Shown here: one piece after another, positions 8,996 to 18,295 of the stretch | How positions within the stretch are numbered: the stretch's first letter is position 1 | Layout of the letters: every line of letters starts with the position of its first letter | NCBI GenBank assembly: GCA_963767475.1 | Contig: CAVYEI010000005.1 | Coordinates: 523,931-587,930, forward strand | Source: WHSW01 sp963767475 | Lineage (GTDB): Bacteria > Actinomycetota > Thermoleophilia > Solirubrobacterales > 70-9 | Length of the DNA stretch: 64,000 bases | Direction of reading: 5' to 3' | Program-made: the position numbers and the translations under genes | Notes under the pieces: generated by a model | Told to the model about the DNA's origin: nothing | Database searches by the model: none | What the model saw: only the letters and a program-made list of their open reading frames with translations

Positions 8996-9316
8996 GATGA
9001 TTGTGAGGTCCGAACGGCAGAGCAGCAGATCCTCGACCGCATCCGCGCGATCCCCGCCGGCTTCGTCGCCGCCTACGGCGACGTCTGCCCGTCGGCGCCC
9101 CGGGCAGCCGGCTCGGCGCTCGCCCGCTGCGACGACCCCGGCGTTCCCTGGCAGCGGGTCGTGCGTGCCGATGGCTCGCTCGCCAAGGGGCCTCGCCAGC
9201 GTCGCCTGCTAGAGGCCGAGGGGGTGCCGTTTCGCGGCGCCCGGGTGGCGATGGAGGTCGCCAGGGTCGAGGCCGAGGCGCTCGATCAGCTCGCGGCCGG
9301 AACAGAAAACGATTGA
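8996..9316 (+). CDS. Alkyltransferase-like (ATL) protein, start unclear
   Basis: About 105 residues matching only the DNA-binding domain of O6-alkylguanine transferases: ILDRIRAIPAGFVAAYGDV, then VPWQRVVRADGSLAKG where the catalytic Cys of PCHRV is replaced by Trp. ATL proteins cannot repair DNA directly; they bind alkylated guanine and hand it to nucleotide excision repair. In this frame there is no ATG, GTG or TTG between the divergent ogt start and the domain. The nearby ATG (8997) and GTG (9003) are out of frame. Either a one-base error lies at about 9005-9030 or a rare start is used. It ends 18 bases before the SOS box of dinB. Confidence 0.8.
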   Translation, partial: DDCEVRTAEQQILDRIRAIPAGFVAAYGDVCPSAPRAAGSALARCDDPGVPWQRVVRADGSLAKGPRQRRLLEAEGVPFRGARVAMEVARVEAEALDQLAAGTEND

Positions 9317-9334
9317 CCGCCGGCGCGGTTGATG

Positions 9335-9348
9335 CGAACATGTGTTCG
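9335..9348 (+). promoter_or_regulatory. SOS box (LexA operator) on the dinB start
   Basis: CGAACATGTGTTCG, a perfect 14-bp palindrome matching the Gram-positive/actinobacterial LexA consensus CGAAC-N4-GTTCG. Its last base is the first base of the GTG at 9348, so LexA binding would cover the translation start itself. This implies a very short or absent leader and DNA-damage induction of dinB. Confidence 0.88.
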
Positions 9349-10553
9349 TGTCACGCGACGCGACGATCCTGCACGCCGATCTCGACGCCTTCTTTGCCTC
9401 GGTCGCCCAGCGCGACGATCCCAGCCTCCGCGGGCGGCCGGTGGTGGTCGGCTCGGGCGTCGTTCTCGCCGCCAGCTATGAGGCCCGCGCGTACGGCGTG
9501 CGCTCGGCGATGGGCGGCCGCCGGGCGCGCCGGCTGTGCCCGGATCTCGTCGTCGCCCAGCCTCGGTTCTCGGCGTACGTCGAGGCCAGCCGGGCGGTGT
9601 TTCGGCTCTTCGAGCAGGCCGCGCCGGCGGTTGAGGGGCTCTCGATCGACGAGGCCTTCCTCGACGTTCGCGGGCTCGAGCGGATCGGCGGGACGCCGAG
9701 GCAGATCGCCGCCCGCCTGCGTCGCCAGGTCCGCGAGGAGGTCGGGCTGCCGCTCTCCGTCGGGGTCGCGCGGACGAAGTCGCTGGCCAAGGTCGCGAGC
9801 GCCCTCGCCAAGCCCGACGGCCTGCTCGTGGTCGCGCCCCAGCGTGAGCTGGAGTTCCTGCATCCGCTGGCCGTCGAGCGGCTCTGGGGCGTCGGCCCGG
9901 CGACCGCGAGCAAGCTGCGTGCGCTTGGGATCGCGCGGGTGGCCGATGTCGCCGAGCTCTCGGAAGCGGCGCTGGTGGCGCTCGTCGGCAGCGCGCTCGG
10001 CCGGCGCCTGCACGCCCTCGCCTGGGCTCGCGACCCGCGCCGGGTGCGCGCCGGCGGGCGCCGCGGCTCGTTCGGGTCGCAATCCGCGCTGGGCCGCCGG
10101 GACCGATCGCGCGAGGACCTCGATCGGGTGGTTCTCGGACTCGTCGATCGCGTCAGCCGCCGCATGCGCGCCGCCGGGCGCGTCGGGCGGACCGTCTCGC
10201 TGCGCATCCGCTTCGGCGACTACTCGCGCGCCTCGCGCTCGCGCACCCTGCCCGCCGCCACCGCGGCCACGCAGATGATCCTCAGCGTGGCTCGCGGGCT
10301 GCTGTCGACGGCGATGCCGCTGATCGAGCGGCGCGGGGTCACCCTGCTCGGGATCTCGGTCTCCAACCTGGAGCCCTGGGGCACCGGCGTCCAGCTCGCC
10401 CTCCCCGTCGACGGTCCGGGCAACGCGATCGACGCCGCCGTCGACCAGCTCCGCCGGCGCTTCGGCACCTCCTCCGTCACCCGCGCGGCGCTGCTTGGCC
10501 GCCGTGCCGCCCAGCCGTGGCTGCTTCCGGGCGAGGAGCCGGAGCTCGACTGA
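9348..10553 (+). CDS. dinB: DNA polymerase IV (Y-family translesion polymerase)
   Basis: Error-prone polymerase that copies past damaged bases. About 401 residues. Catalytic carboxylates sit in LHADLDAFFASV (residues about 8-12) and LSIDEAFLDV (about 102-105). YEARAYGVRSAMGGRRARRLCP is typical of the fingers, a helix-hairpin-helix thumb (LWGVGPATASKLRALGI) follows, and the little-finger domain ends the protein. The C-terminal beta-clamp motif is not obvious. Either GTG 9342 or GTG 9348 could start it; 9348 gives the usual N-terminus and 9342 lies inside the SOS box. Expected to be LexA-controlled. Confidence 0.93.
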   Translation: MSRDATILHADLDAFFASVAQRDDPSLRGRPVVVGSGVVLAASYEARAYGVRSAMGGRRARRLCPDLVVAQPRFSAYVEASRAVFRLFEQAAPAVEGLSIDEAFLDVRGLERIGGTPRQIAARLRRQVREEVGLPLSVGVARTKSLAKVASALAKPDGLLVVAPQRELEFLHPLAVERLWGVGPATASKLRALGIARVADVAELSEAALVALVGSALGRRLHALAWARDPRRVRAGGRRGSFGSQSALGRRDRSREDLDRVVLGLVDRVSRRMRAAGRVGRTVSLRIRFGDYSRASRSRTLPAATAATQMILSVARGLLSTAMPLIERRGVTLLGISVSNLEPWGTGVQLALPVDGPGNAIDAAVDQLRRRFGTSSVTRAALLGRRAAQPWLLPGEEPELD

Positions 10554-10563
10554 GCGGTCGCCG

Positions 10564-11327
10564 CTAGGCGCGGAGCTTGTAGCCGGCGGTGAACAGCCGC
10601 AGGTTGAAGGCAAAGAGGGCGGCGGTGGCCGCGGCGAGGGCGAGCATCGAGAGCGCCACGCTGGCCTCGCTGTAGCCGAGGAAGCCGTAGCGGACCAGGT
10701 TGATCATGTAGTAGACCGGGTTGAAGTGGGTCAGGGTCTGAAACGGCTCCGGCAGCAGCGAGGCGGAGTAGAAGACGCCGCCGAGGAAGATCAGCGGCGT
10801 GAGCACGAACGTCTGCGCGACCGAGACGTCGTCGAACTGCTCCGCGCGGACCCCGATCAGGACCCCGAGCTGGCCGAAGAAGAAACCGACCAGGAACAGC
10901 GCCGGGATCAGGATCAGGACGTGCTCGACCGGGAGGTCGACGAGCAGCACCGAGGCGATGAAGGTGAGCACCGCGACCGCGAGCCCGCGAGTGAAGCCGC
11001 CGAGCGAGAACGCGGTCAGCAGCTCGAGCGGCGAGGCGGGGGAGGAGAGCTGATCCTGGATCGCCCCCTGGAACTTCTGCTGCAGGATCGAGGAGGCGTT
11101 GTTGGAGAACGAGTTCATCGCCCAGGCCATCATGATCAGGCCCGGGATCACGAAGACGACGTAATCGAAGCCGTGCAGCTCGTTGATCCGCGAGCCGAGC
11201 GCGGCGCCGAAGACGGTGATGTAGAGGAAGGTCTCCAGCAGCGGCGCGCCGATCGTCTGCTTCTTGATCTTCATGAACCGGTTGAGCTCGCGCCGCCACA
11301 GGGTCAGGAAGCGAATCTGCGCGGCCG

Positions 11328-11331
<4 letters not shown>
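10564..11331 (-). CDS. ABC-2 type exporter permease (DrrB-like)
   Basis: 255-residue permease with six predicted membrane helices, the usual ABC-2 plan. It includes an amphipathic N-terminus (LWRRELNRFMKIKKQTIGAP), the PLLETFLYITVFGAALG first helix, and the central LGGVFYSASLLPEPFQTLTH segment with FNPVYYMINLVRYGFLG that is typical of DrrB-type drug or lipid exporters. Start GTG 11331 overlaps the ATPase stop by four bases, so the two are translationally coupled. Substrate unknown. Confidence 0.88.
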
Positions 11332-12140
<809 letters not shown>

Positions 12141-12267
12141 CGCAATGAATGTAGGGAAGGCCGATCTCGGCCCGGCGAATCCTGGCTCGTGGCGCTCGAT
12201 CTAGGCAATCGCCCGGTGCTATTCGCAGCCGGCCGCTCTAGCGTCGTCGGCGGATGCCCGCAGCGCT

Positions 12268-13104
12268 ATGAGGGAACGGCTGAGCTACGCGAACGTGATC
12301 GCGACGGCTGCGCTGTTTCTCGCCTTCGGTGGAGGTGCCTACGCGGTCTCGATCGGCAAGAACGAGGTCGGCTCGCGTGAGATCGAGAACGCCGCGGTCC
12401 GCTCGCAGGAGATCAAGGACGACGATGTCCGCGCAGGCGACATCGAGGCGAATGCCGTCGGCGCATCCGAGGTTGCCGAAGGGCAGCTCACGGGCGCCGA
12501 GATCGCCGACGGGGCGGTGAGTAGCGCCGACGTTCTCGACGGAACGCTGGGCGGCGCCGATCTCGGCGACGGGTCGCTCTCGGGCGCCGACTTGGAGGAC
12601 GAGACCGTCACGGGCGCCGACGTCGCCGACGGCTCCCTCGACAACGAGGACATCGATCAGGGCAGCCTCAACTTCTCTCTGCTTCCGGGTGCGGGCGTGC
12701 TCGCCGCTCAGATGCGGGAGATCGGAGGCGCGGGCGCGGTCACCTACGGTCCGGTCTCGGGCCGTTCACTTGCCTCGACCGCGATCGAGGACGTGGCGAT
12801 GGCGTTCCCGTCGGTGACCAACTTCGGCAACCTCGTCGCGTTTGTGCCCGCAGACCTCGCGGCCGGTCAATCGCGAACCTTCACGGTCGTCTCCCAGGTC
12901 AGCGGCGGAGGCACGATCTTCGAGTCCGACATCTCCTGCACGATCAACGCCGGCAGCCACCACTGCTTCGATGACGATCGCGACGGGGTCGGCGCGCTGC
13001 TGGTCGCCGTTCGCACCGAGAGCAGCGGCGCCGGGCTCGCGGCCACCGACCCGGCGTACATCGGCCTCGGTGCGGAGACCACCCTCGACCCGGCGACGCC
13101 CTGA
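12268..13104 (+). CDS. Secreted/anchored protein with acidic decapeptide repeats
   Basis: 278 residues. An N-terminal hydrophobic segment (ANVIATAALFLAFGGGAYAV) acts as signal or anchor. Residues about 70-130 hold six roughly ten-residue repeats of the type xGADLxDGSL (TGAEIADGAV, SSADVLDGTL, GGADLGDGSL, SGADLEDETV, TGADVADGSL), which resemble pentapeptide-type right-handed solenoids. A globular C-terminal domain with two Cys follows. The MRERLSYANV opening is one I associate with Thermoleophilia and supports the lineage call. Function unknown, probably a surface protein. Confidence 0.75.
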   Translation: MRERLSYANVIATAALFLAFGGGAYAVSIGKNEVGSREIENAAVRSQEIKDDDVRAGDIEANAVGASEVAEGQLTGAEIADGAVSSADVLDGTLGGADLGDGSLSGADLEDETVTGADVADGSLDNEDIDQGSLNFSLLPGAGVLAAQMREIGGAGAVTYGPVSGRSLASTAIEDVAMAFPSVTNFGNLVAFVPADLAAGQSRTFTVVSQVSGGGTIFESDISCTINAGSHHCFDDDRDGVGALLVAVRTESSGAGLAATDPAYIGLGAETTLDPATP

Positions 13105-13195
13105 CGTAGCCAGGGCTGATTCACGCGTATTGCCGTGCGCGCCGATAGCCACGGTGAACCGTTCAATCCTGGCCAGAGAGGCTCACTTGTCGCTG

Positions 13196-14821
13196 ATGCG
13201 CACGAAGTTGGTCTCCGCACTCGCCCTCGCGCTCGCGCTCGCCGCGATCGCCGTGATCACGCTGCTTCAGCAGCACACCGGCGCCGCCCACGACGCCGAG
13301 CTCAGCCTCTCGAAGGTGGAGACCGCGCTCACGCGCCTGCAAAGCGCGCCGTTTCAGGCCCGCACCGAGACCGGCGGCGACCCGGCCCATGCGCGCGAGA
13401 TGATCGCTCTCAACAAGCGGACCGTGAACGAGACGCTCGCCGATCTGCGGCAGAACTCGGCGCCGGCGGAGCTGGAGCAGATCTCCGAGCCGCTGCGAGC
13501 CGACTATCGGGCCGTCGGCGAGATCTATCAGCTCGGGATCACGATCGGCTACAACCGCGAGGCCGACGAGCTCGCGGCGATGGCCGGGCAGTCGGTCGGC
13601 GAGATCGCCGCATTGCTCGACGCCGCAGGCGCCGAATACCACGAGCGCGCGGTGCGGTCGCGCAATCAAACCTTGGCGGGCTCGGCGGCGACGATCCTGC
13701 TGCTGCTCGGCGCCTTCGGCTTCTTCTACTGGCGCTCGAAGCGGCTCCAGCGTGAGAACGCGGACCTGCTCGGCGCCAGCCGCCAGGAGGCGCTCACCGA
13801 TGCGCTCACGGGGCTCGGCAACCGCCGGGCGCTGATCAACGACCTCGAGTCGCGGATCCCGGAGGCGACCGCGGAGCGGGAGCTGATGCTGGGGCTCTTC
13901 GATCTCGACGGCTTCAAGCAGTACAACGACAATTTCGGCCATCCCGCCGGCGACGTGCTGCTCAGCCGTCTCGGCGGGCGCCTCGCGAAGGCCGTCGAGG
14001 GACGCGGCGCCGCCTATCGCATGGGCGGCGATGAGTTCTGCGTTCTGGTCGATGTGGCCAACGGAGCCGGCGAGGTCGTTCGCAGCGCCGCCGAGGCGCT
14101 CTCGGATTCCGGAGACGCGTTCGCGATCGGCTGTTCCTACGGCACCGTGTTCATGCCCACCGAGACCGTGATCGCCGACCAGGCTCTGCAGATCAGCGAT
14201 CAGCGCATGTACAGCAGCAAGGCCGGTCGTGGATCCGCCAGCCGCCAGAGCGCCGACGTCTTGCTCCAGGTCCTCGACGAGCGCAGCGAAGGCCTGCTCG
14301 ACCATGTTCACGACGTCGCCGAGCTGGCCGACCTCACCGGTCAGGAGCTGGGCTTGGACGAGGCCGAGCTCAGCCGCCTTCGCCCCGCCGCCGAGCTCCA
14401 CGACATCGGCAAGAGCGCGGTCCCCGATGCGGTGCTCAACAAGCCCGGCAAGCTCGACCCCGCCGAATGGGCCTTCATCCGCCAGCACACCCTGATCGGC
14501 GAGCGGATCGTGCTCGCCGCGCCCTCGCTTTCACCGGCCGCGCCGCTGATCCGCTCGAGCCACGAACGGGTCGACGGCGGTGGCTACCCGGACGGCCTCG
14601 AGCGAGACCAGATCCCCCTCGGGGCGCGGATCATCGCCGTCTGCGATGCCTACGACGCGATGACGTCGAACCGGACCTACTCGCAGGCGAAACCGAGCGA
14701 GGAGGCGGTGGCGGAGCTTCAGCGCTGCGCCGGAAGCCAGTTCGACCCGGACGTGGTCGAGGCCTTCTGTGCGGTCGTCAACCGACGCGCGTCGGAGCCG
14801 GCGTCGCCGGTTGCGGTCTGA
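13196..14821 (+). CDS. Membrane-anchored GGDEF plus HD(-GYP)-type signalling protein
   Basis: About 541 residues. A first helix (VSALALALALAAIAVITLL), a four-helix sensor-like region with coiled-coil character and a second helix (ILLLLGAFGFFYW) are followed by a GGDEF domain (MGGDEFCVLVDV near residue 278) and an HD domain (HDIGKSAVPDAVLNKPGKLDP near 400, then HERVDGGGYPDGL, close to the HD-GYP signature). The first domain would make cyclic-di-GMP and the second would hydrolyse it, or one is regulatory. I take ATG 13196, but TTG 13187 and GTG 13154 are in frame and GAGAGG five bases before 13187 favours the TTG. Confidence 0.88.
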   Translation: MRTKLVSALALALALAAIAVITLLQQHTGAAHDAELSLSKVETALTRLQSAPFQARTETGGDPAHAREMIALNKRTVNETLADLRQNSAPAELEQISEPLRADYRAVGEIYQLGITIGYNREADELAAMAGQSVGEIAALLDAAGAEYHERAVRSRNQTLAGSAATILLLLGAFGFFYWRSKRLQRENADLLGASRQEALTDALTGLGNRRALINDLESRIPEATAERELMLGLFDLDGFKQYNDNFGHPAGDVLLSRLGGRLAKAVEGRGAAYRMGGDEFCVLVDVANGAGEVVRSAAEALSDSGDAFAIGCSYGTVFMPTETVIADQALQISDQRMYSSKAGRGSASRQSADVLLQVLDERSEGLLDHVHDVAELADLTGQELGLDEAELSRLRPAAELHDIGKSAVPDAVLNKPGKLDPAEWAFIRQHTLIGERIVLAAPSLSPAAPLIRSSHERVDGGGYPDGLERDQIPLGARIIAVCDAYDAMTSNRTYSQAKPSEEAVAELQRCAGSQFDPDVVEAFCAVVNRRASEPASPVAV

Positions 14822-14870
14822 GTGGCCCGCTCCGCCGATGAATTTGCCCCGGCCGTCCGGTCTTAGGGGC

Positions 14871-15320
14871 ATGAAGTTTTCGGCAACGATCGGCCTGGCG
14901 GGCAAGACCGCGACCGGGATCGAGATCCCGGCCGAGGTCGTCGAGAGCCTCGGGGCCGGCAAGAAGCCGCCGATCCGAGTGACGATCCACGGCAAGACCT
15001 ACCGCAGCACGATCGCCTCCCGGGGCGACCGGTTCCTGGTCGGAGTCAGCGCCGAGAACCGCGAGCTCACCGGCGTCGCCGCCGGCGACGAGGTCGAGGT
15101 CGAGATCGAGCTCGATACCGAGCCTCGCGAGGTGACCGTGCCGCCCGACCTCGCCGAAGCGCTGGCCGCCGACCCGCAGGCCCGGCAATTCTTCGAGGGC
15201 CTGTCGTTCAGCCAGAAGCAGTGGTACGTGTTGCCGATCGAGCAGGCGAAGAAGGCCGAGACCCGCGAGCGGCGGCTGATCAAGGCCCTGGCGATGCTTC
15301 GCGAGGGCCGTAAGCGCTAG
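14871..15320 (+). CDS. DUF1905 / YdeI (OmdA)-type domain protein
   Basis: 149-residue soluble protein. The first two thirds (KFSATIGLAGKTATGIEIPAEVVESLGAGKKPPIRVTI..., ending VEIELDTEP) form the beta-barrel DUF1905 domain. The C-terminal helices (PPDLAEALAADPQARQFFEGL, FSQKQWYVLPIEQAKKAETRERRL) match the bacteriocin-protection YdeI/OmdA motif that commonly follows it. Biochemical function unknown. ATG 14871 follows TTAGGGGC. The gene overlaps the convergent transglutaminase gene by four bases at the stops. Confidence 0.85.
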   Translation: MKFSATIGLAGKTATGIEIPAEVVESLGAGKKPPIRVTIHGKTYRSTIASRGDRFLVGVSAENRELTGVAAGDEVEVEIELDTEPREVTVPPDLAEALAADPQARQFFEGLSFSQKQWYVLPIEQAKKAETRERRLIKALAMLREGRKR

Positions 15321-16108
15321 CTGGAGACCCGAACCTCGAACGAGGTCAGGGTGAGCGAGCCGAGCGAGGTGATCAGGGCGACGTCGGCGGCGTCGCGGCC
15401 GCGCCCGACGACCACGCGGCCGACCCGCGGGGTGTTGTTGCGGGCGTCGAACGTGCGCCACTCGCCATCGAGATAGGCCTCGAACCAGGCCGCGAAGTCC
15501 ATCGGCTCGGCCGGCGCCGGGACGCCGACCTCGGAGATGTAGCCGAACACGTAGCGCGACGGGATGTTGAGCGCCCGGCAGAAGCTGATCGCCAGGTGGG
15601 CGAAGTCGCGACAGACGCCCTGGCGGGCGCGCAGCACGTCGGCGGCGGTCGTCCACGGATTCGAGCCGCCGGGCACGAACTCGATCAGCTCGTGGACGTA
15701 GTCGACCACCGCCTGGACTCGGCTCCAGCCCGGCGGCAGCTCGCCGAAGCGCTGCCAGGCCTCGCTGCCGAGCTCGTCGGGCAGGCAGAACCTGCTCGGC
15801 ATCACGAAGCTCAGGGATTCGTCGGGCAGCGAGGTCGGCGGGGTCTCGCTCGCGTCGGGATCGATCGCGTCGTGCGGAGCGTCGAGGACGAGCTCGGCCT
15901 CGTAGCTCAGCCGCGATGCGCCCGGCGGGATCGTGAACCGCTCGCAGCGGTTGCCGTAGCCGTCGCTATAGCCGTGATGGATCGCGTCGGTGAGCCAGCG
16001 CTCCTGACCCATCTGCACGTGGGGATCGAGCGCCGGGGCGACCTGAAGTACGGCGGTCGTCGTCTGCGGGGCGTCGAAACCGAACTCACAACCGACGGCC
16101 AGCTCCAG
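15317..16108 (-). CDS. Transglutaminase-like (COG1305) protein
   Basis: About 263 residues, cysteine-protease/transglutaminase fold. The nucleophile is in RQGVCRDFAHLAISFCRALNIPSRYVFGYI and the later Asp in WRTFDARNN. At the position usually given by a His before AWFEAY the sequence reads MDFAAWFEAYLDGEW, so the classical His appears replaced by Ala. The N-terminal beta domain begins about LAVGCEFGFDAP. No ATG, GTG or TTG precedes that domain; a CTG at 16108 (or 16102) is the best start. The first canonical start, GTG 16018, would truncate the domain. The gene lies 44 bases after the cold-shock gene on the same strand. Confidence 0.78.
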   Translation of the reverse strand: MELAVGCEFGFDAPQTTTAVLQVAPALDPHVQMGQERWLTDAIHHGYSDGYGNRCERFTIPPGASRLSYEAELVLDAPHDAIDPDASETPPTSLPDESLSFVMPSRFCLPDELGSEAWQRFGELPPGWSRVQAVVDYVHELIEFVPGGSNPWTTAADVLRARQGVCRDFAHLAISFCRALNIPSRYVFGYISEVGVPAPAEPMDFAAWFEAYLDGEWRTFDARNNTPRVGRVVVGRGRDAADVALITSLGSLTLTSFEVRVSS

Positions 16109-16152
16109 CCGGCCGTCGGTGTGGCGTTCGGGCTGCGGCGTTTCCGCCAGAG

Positions 16153-16350
16153 TCAGCCGGCGGTGACGTTGGCCGCCCGCGGGCCCTTGTCGCTGGCCTC
16201 GGACTCGAAGGTGACCTTCGTGCCCTCGGCGAGGTTGACGTCGCCTGCGACTGCGTTCTGGTGGACGAAGAGATCCTTCGAGCCGTCATCGGGGGTGATG
16301 AAGCCGAAGCCCTTTTGGTCGTTGAACCACTTGACGGTTCCGGTGGGCAT
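16153..16350 (-). CDS. csp: Cold-shock domain protein
   Basis: 65-residue single OB-fold RNA chaperone. Both RNA-binding motifs are present: KGFGFI (RNP1) and DLFVHQ (RNP2). The start MPTGTVKWFNDQ is typical of actinobacterial CspA-type proteins. A strong ribosome site (GGAGG, six bases before ATG) and an A/T-richer leader upstream are consistent with a highly expressed gene. Confidence 0.95.
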   Translation of the reverse strand: MPTGTVKWFNDQKGFGFITPDDGSKDLFVHQNAVAGDVNLAEGTKVTFESEASDKGPRAANVTAG

Positions 16351-16469
16351 GCGTTACCTCCAGGTTGTAATGCAAACGAGCGCGGAGGAAGCTTGCTGGG
16401 CTACGCCTGCGACGCCGACACTAGATCTGCCACACGGTCGTGCGGCTTGTCACTTACGGTAGCACCGCA

Positions 16470-17084
16470 ATGAACACATTCGAGCTCGATACCCCTCACG
16501 GTCCGGCGAACGCCCACCTCCATCCCGCGAAGAGCCCGAGGGCCGCGCTGGTGCTCGGCCACGGGGCCGGGGGAGGGGTGGCCGCCCCGGATCTGGTCGC
16601 CGCGACCGACGCCGCGGGTGCCAACGGTGTCATGGTCGCCCTGGTCGAGCAGCCCTACCGCGTTGCCGGCAAGCGCTCCTCGCCCGCGGCCTCGGTCCTC
16701 GACGCGGCCTGGACAGCGGCGGTCGAGCAGCTGGCGGCGGATCAGCTCGCCGGGTTGCCGCTGATCGTCGGCGGTAGGTCCGCCGGCGCGCGGGTCGCCT
16801 GCCGCACGGCTGAGGCGAGCGATGCGGCCGCCGTGCTCTGCCTCGCGTTTCCGCTGCAGCCGCCGCGACGGCGCTCCGGCGCCGAGAGCCCGAGCCGGCT
16901 GGGCGAGCTCGACGCGGTGAAGGTGCCGACGCTCGTCGTCCAGGGGGAGCGAGACCGCTTCGGGATGCCGCCGGCGGCGGCGAACCGCGCCGTGGTCGTG
17001 GTCAGCGGCGACCACGGGCTGAAGTCGGATCTCGACGCCGTCGGTGTCGCGGTCGGCGACTGGCTCGCCGAAGTGCTCGGCTAA
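16470..17084 (+). CDS. Alpha/beta-hydrolase of the KANL3/Tex30 type
   Basis: 204-residue serine-hydrolase-fold protein. GHGAGGGV near residue 30 forms the oxyanion-side loop, GGRSAGARVA near 108 is the nucleophile elbow with Ser, TLVVQGERDRFG near 160 supplies the acid, and GDHGLK near 185 the His. Many members are predicted dienelactone-hydrolase-like enzymes with no known substrate. ATG 16470 is followed directly by the FELDTPHGPANAHL domain start. It is divergent from csp. Confidence 0.85.
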   Translation: MNTFELDTPHGPANAHLHPAKSPRAALVLGHGAGGGVAAPDLVAATDAAGANGVMVALVEQPYRVAGKRSSPAASVLDAAWTAAVEQLAADQLAGLPLIVGGRSAGARVACRTAEASDAAAVLCLAFPLQPPRRRSGAESPSRLGELDAVKVPTLVVQGERDRFGMPPAAANRAVVVVSGDHGLKSDLDAVGVAVGDWLAEVLG

Positions 17085-17094
17085 CGAGCCCAGA

Positions 17095-18290
17095 TCAGCG
17101 AAACAGCGGTTCCGAGCGCCCGTCCCACTCGTGCTCGAGCGCCCAGCGGGCGCCGACGGTCCAGGCCTGCACGCGGTTGGCGATCTCCACCGGCTCCGGG
17201 CCCTGCGATTCGACCGCGAACAGCTCGGGGGCGCGGCCGATCGCCTTGATCGCCGCGAGCAGGCCGCGGCGCAGTCGATCGGCCGCCGCATCGGCGCCGG
17301 CCGCCCGCAGCCCGCCCCAGCCGAGCCAGGAGTCGAACGGCCACACCGCGCCGCGGTGATAGAGGTGAGCGGCGAACTGTGGATGCTCGGCGGAGAGCGT
17401 TCGCAGTCCCCACGCCGTGAGCACGTCGGGCCGGCAGAGGCGCTCGATCGCAGCCTCGCGATCGCGTCCGGTCAGCGCCTCGGCCCACAGCAGCCAACCG
17501 AGATGCGAGCCGGCGCCGAGGACCTTGCCGCCGTTGGCGTCCAGGGCGATGGTTTCCGCGTCGAACTCCGCCGCCACGCGCGCCGCGAGCTCCGCCGAGC
17601 GCCGCGTCCAGTCCGGGTCTCGGGAGAGCTTTGCCAGGGCGCGCAGGGCGACCACCGTCACTGCCTGGGTGTCGGCGTCGGCGAGCGGCGGCAGCGGCGC
17701 CTCGCGGCCCGGCCCGAGGATGCCGCCACCGTGGGCGGCCGGATCGGCCGGATCGACCGTGTCGCGCCACCCCTGCTGTGCGAGGCCGCCCGGCGCCCGG
17801 CGCGGACCGTGGCGGACGTAGCCGCCGCCACGCTCGAGCGCCGCGGCGAGCCACTCACCGGCGGCCCGCCAGGCGGCCTCGAGCTCGGTCTCGAGCTCGG
17901 GCTCGGCGAGTGAGGCGAGCACGACCAGAAACCAGGAGGTGGAGTCCGCCGAGCCGTAGTAGCGCAGCTCGCCGTCGCGGACCGGCCAGCCGGCTTCGAC
18001 CAGATGGTCCGGCGCCTGCGGCCACCACTCGTGGGCGATCTTTCCCGGTTCCTCGTCGGTAGCTGGATCGTCGTCGCGGCCCTGCAGCCGGGCGAGCGCG
18101 GCGAGCGTCGCCCGGGCGAGGTCGGGGCGCACGGGCAGCAGCTGCGAGTGAGGTGACCAGCGCGTCACGGCCGAAGAGCGTGTGGAAGCGCCCGGGGTCG
18201 GCGGCATCGACCGCGGCTCGAGCTTGCGTACGGCCAGCCGGCCGGCGAGATCAGCTGGTCGAGATCGGGGATCGACTCCGCGTCGACCAA
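17095..18290 (-). pseudogene. Amylo-alpha-1,6-glucosidase-like debranching enzyme, two +1 frameshifts
   Basis: About 397 residues after repair. An (alpha/alpha)6-barrel glycoside hydrolase related to the C-terminal part of glycogen-debranching enzymes: DQLISPAGWPYAS, then FHTLFGRDALVTS, LARLQGRDDD, GSADSTSWFLV and HLYHRGAVWPFDSWL. TTG 18290 lies six bases after the malG-like stop. The first frame runs to about 18210, a second carries FHTLFGRD, and a third runs from about 18145 to the stop. One extra base at 18145 (tcactc-G-cagctg) and one near 18200-18215 account for this. It is the last gene of the carbohydrate operon. No in-frame nonsense codons were seen, so error or very recent damage is likely. 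Confidence 0.75.
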
Positions 18291-18295
18291 GCGCG

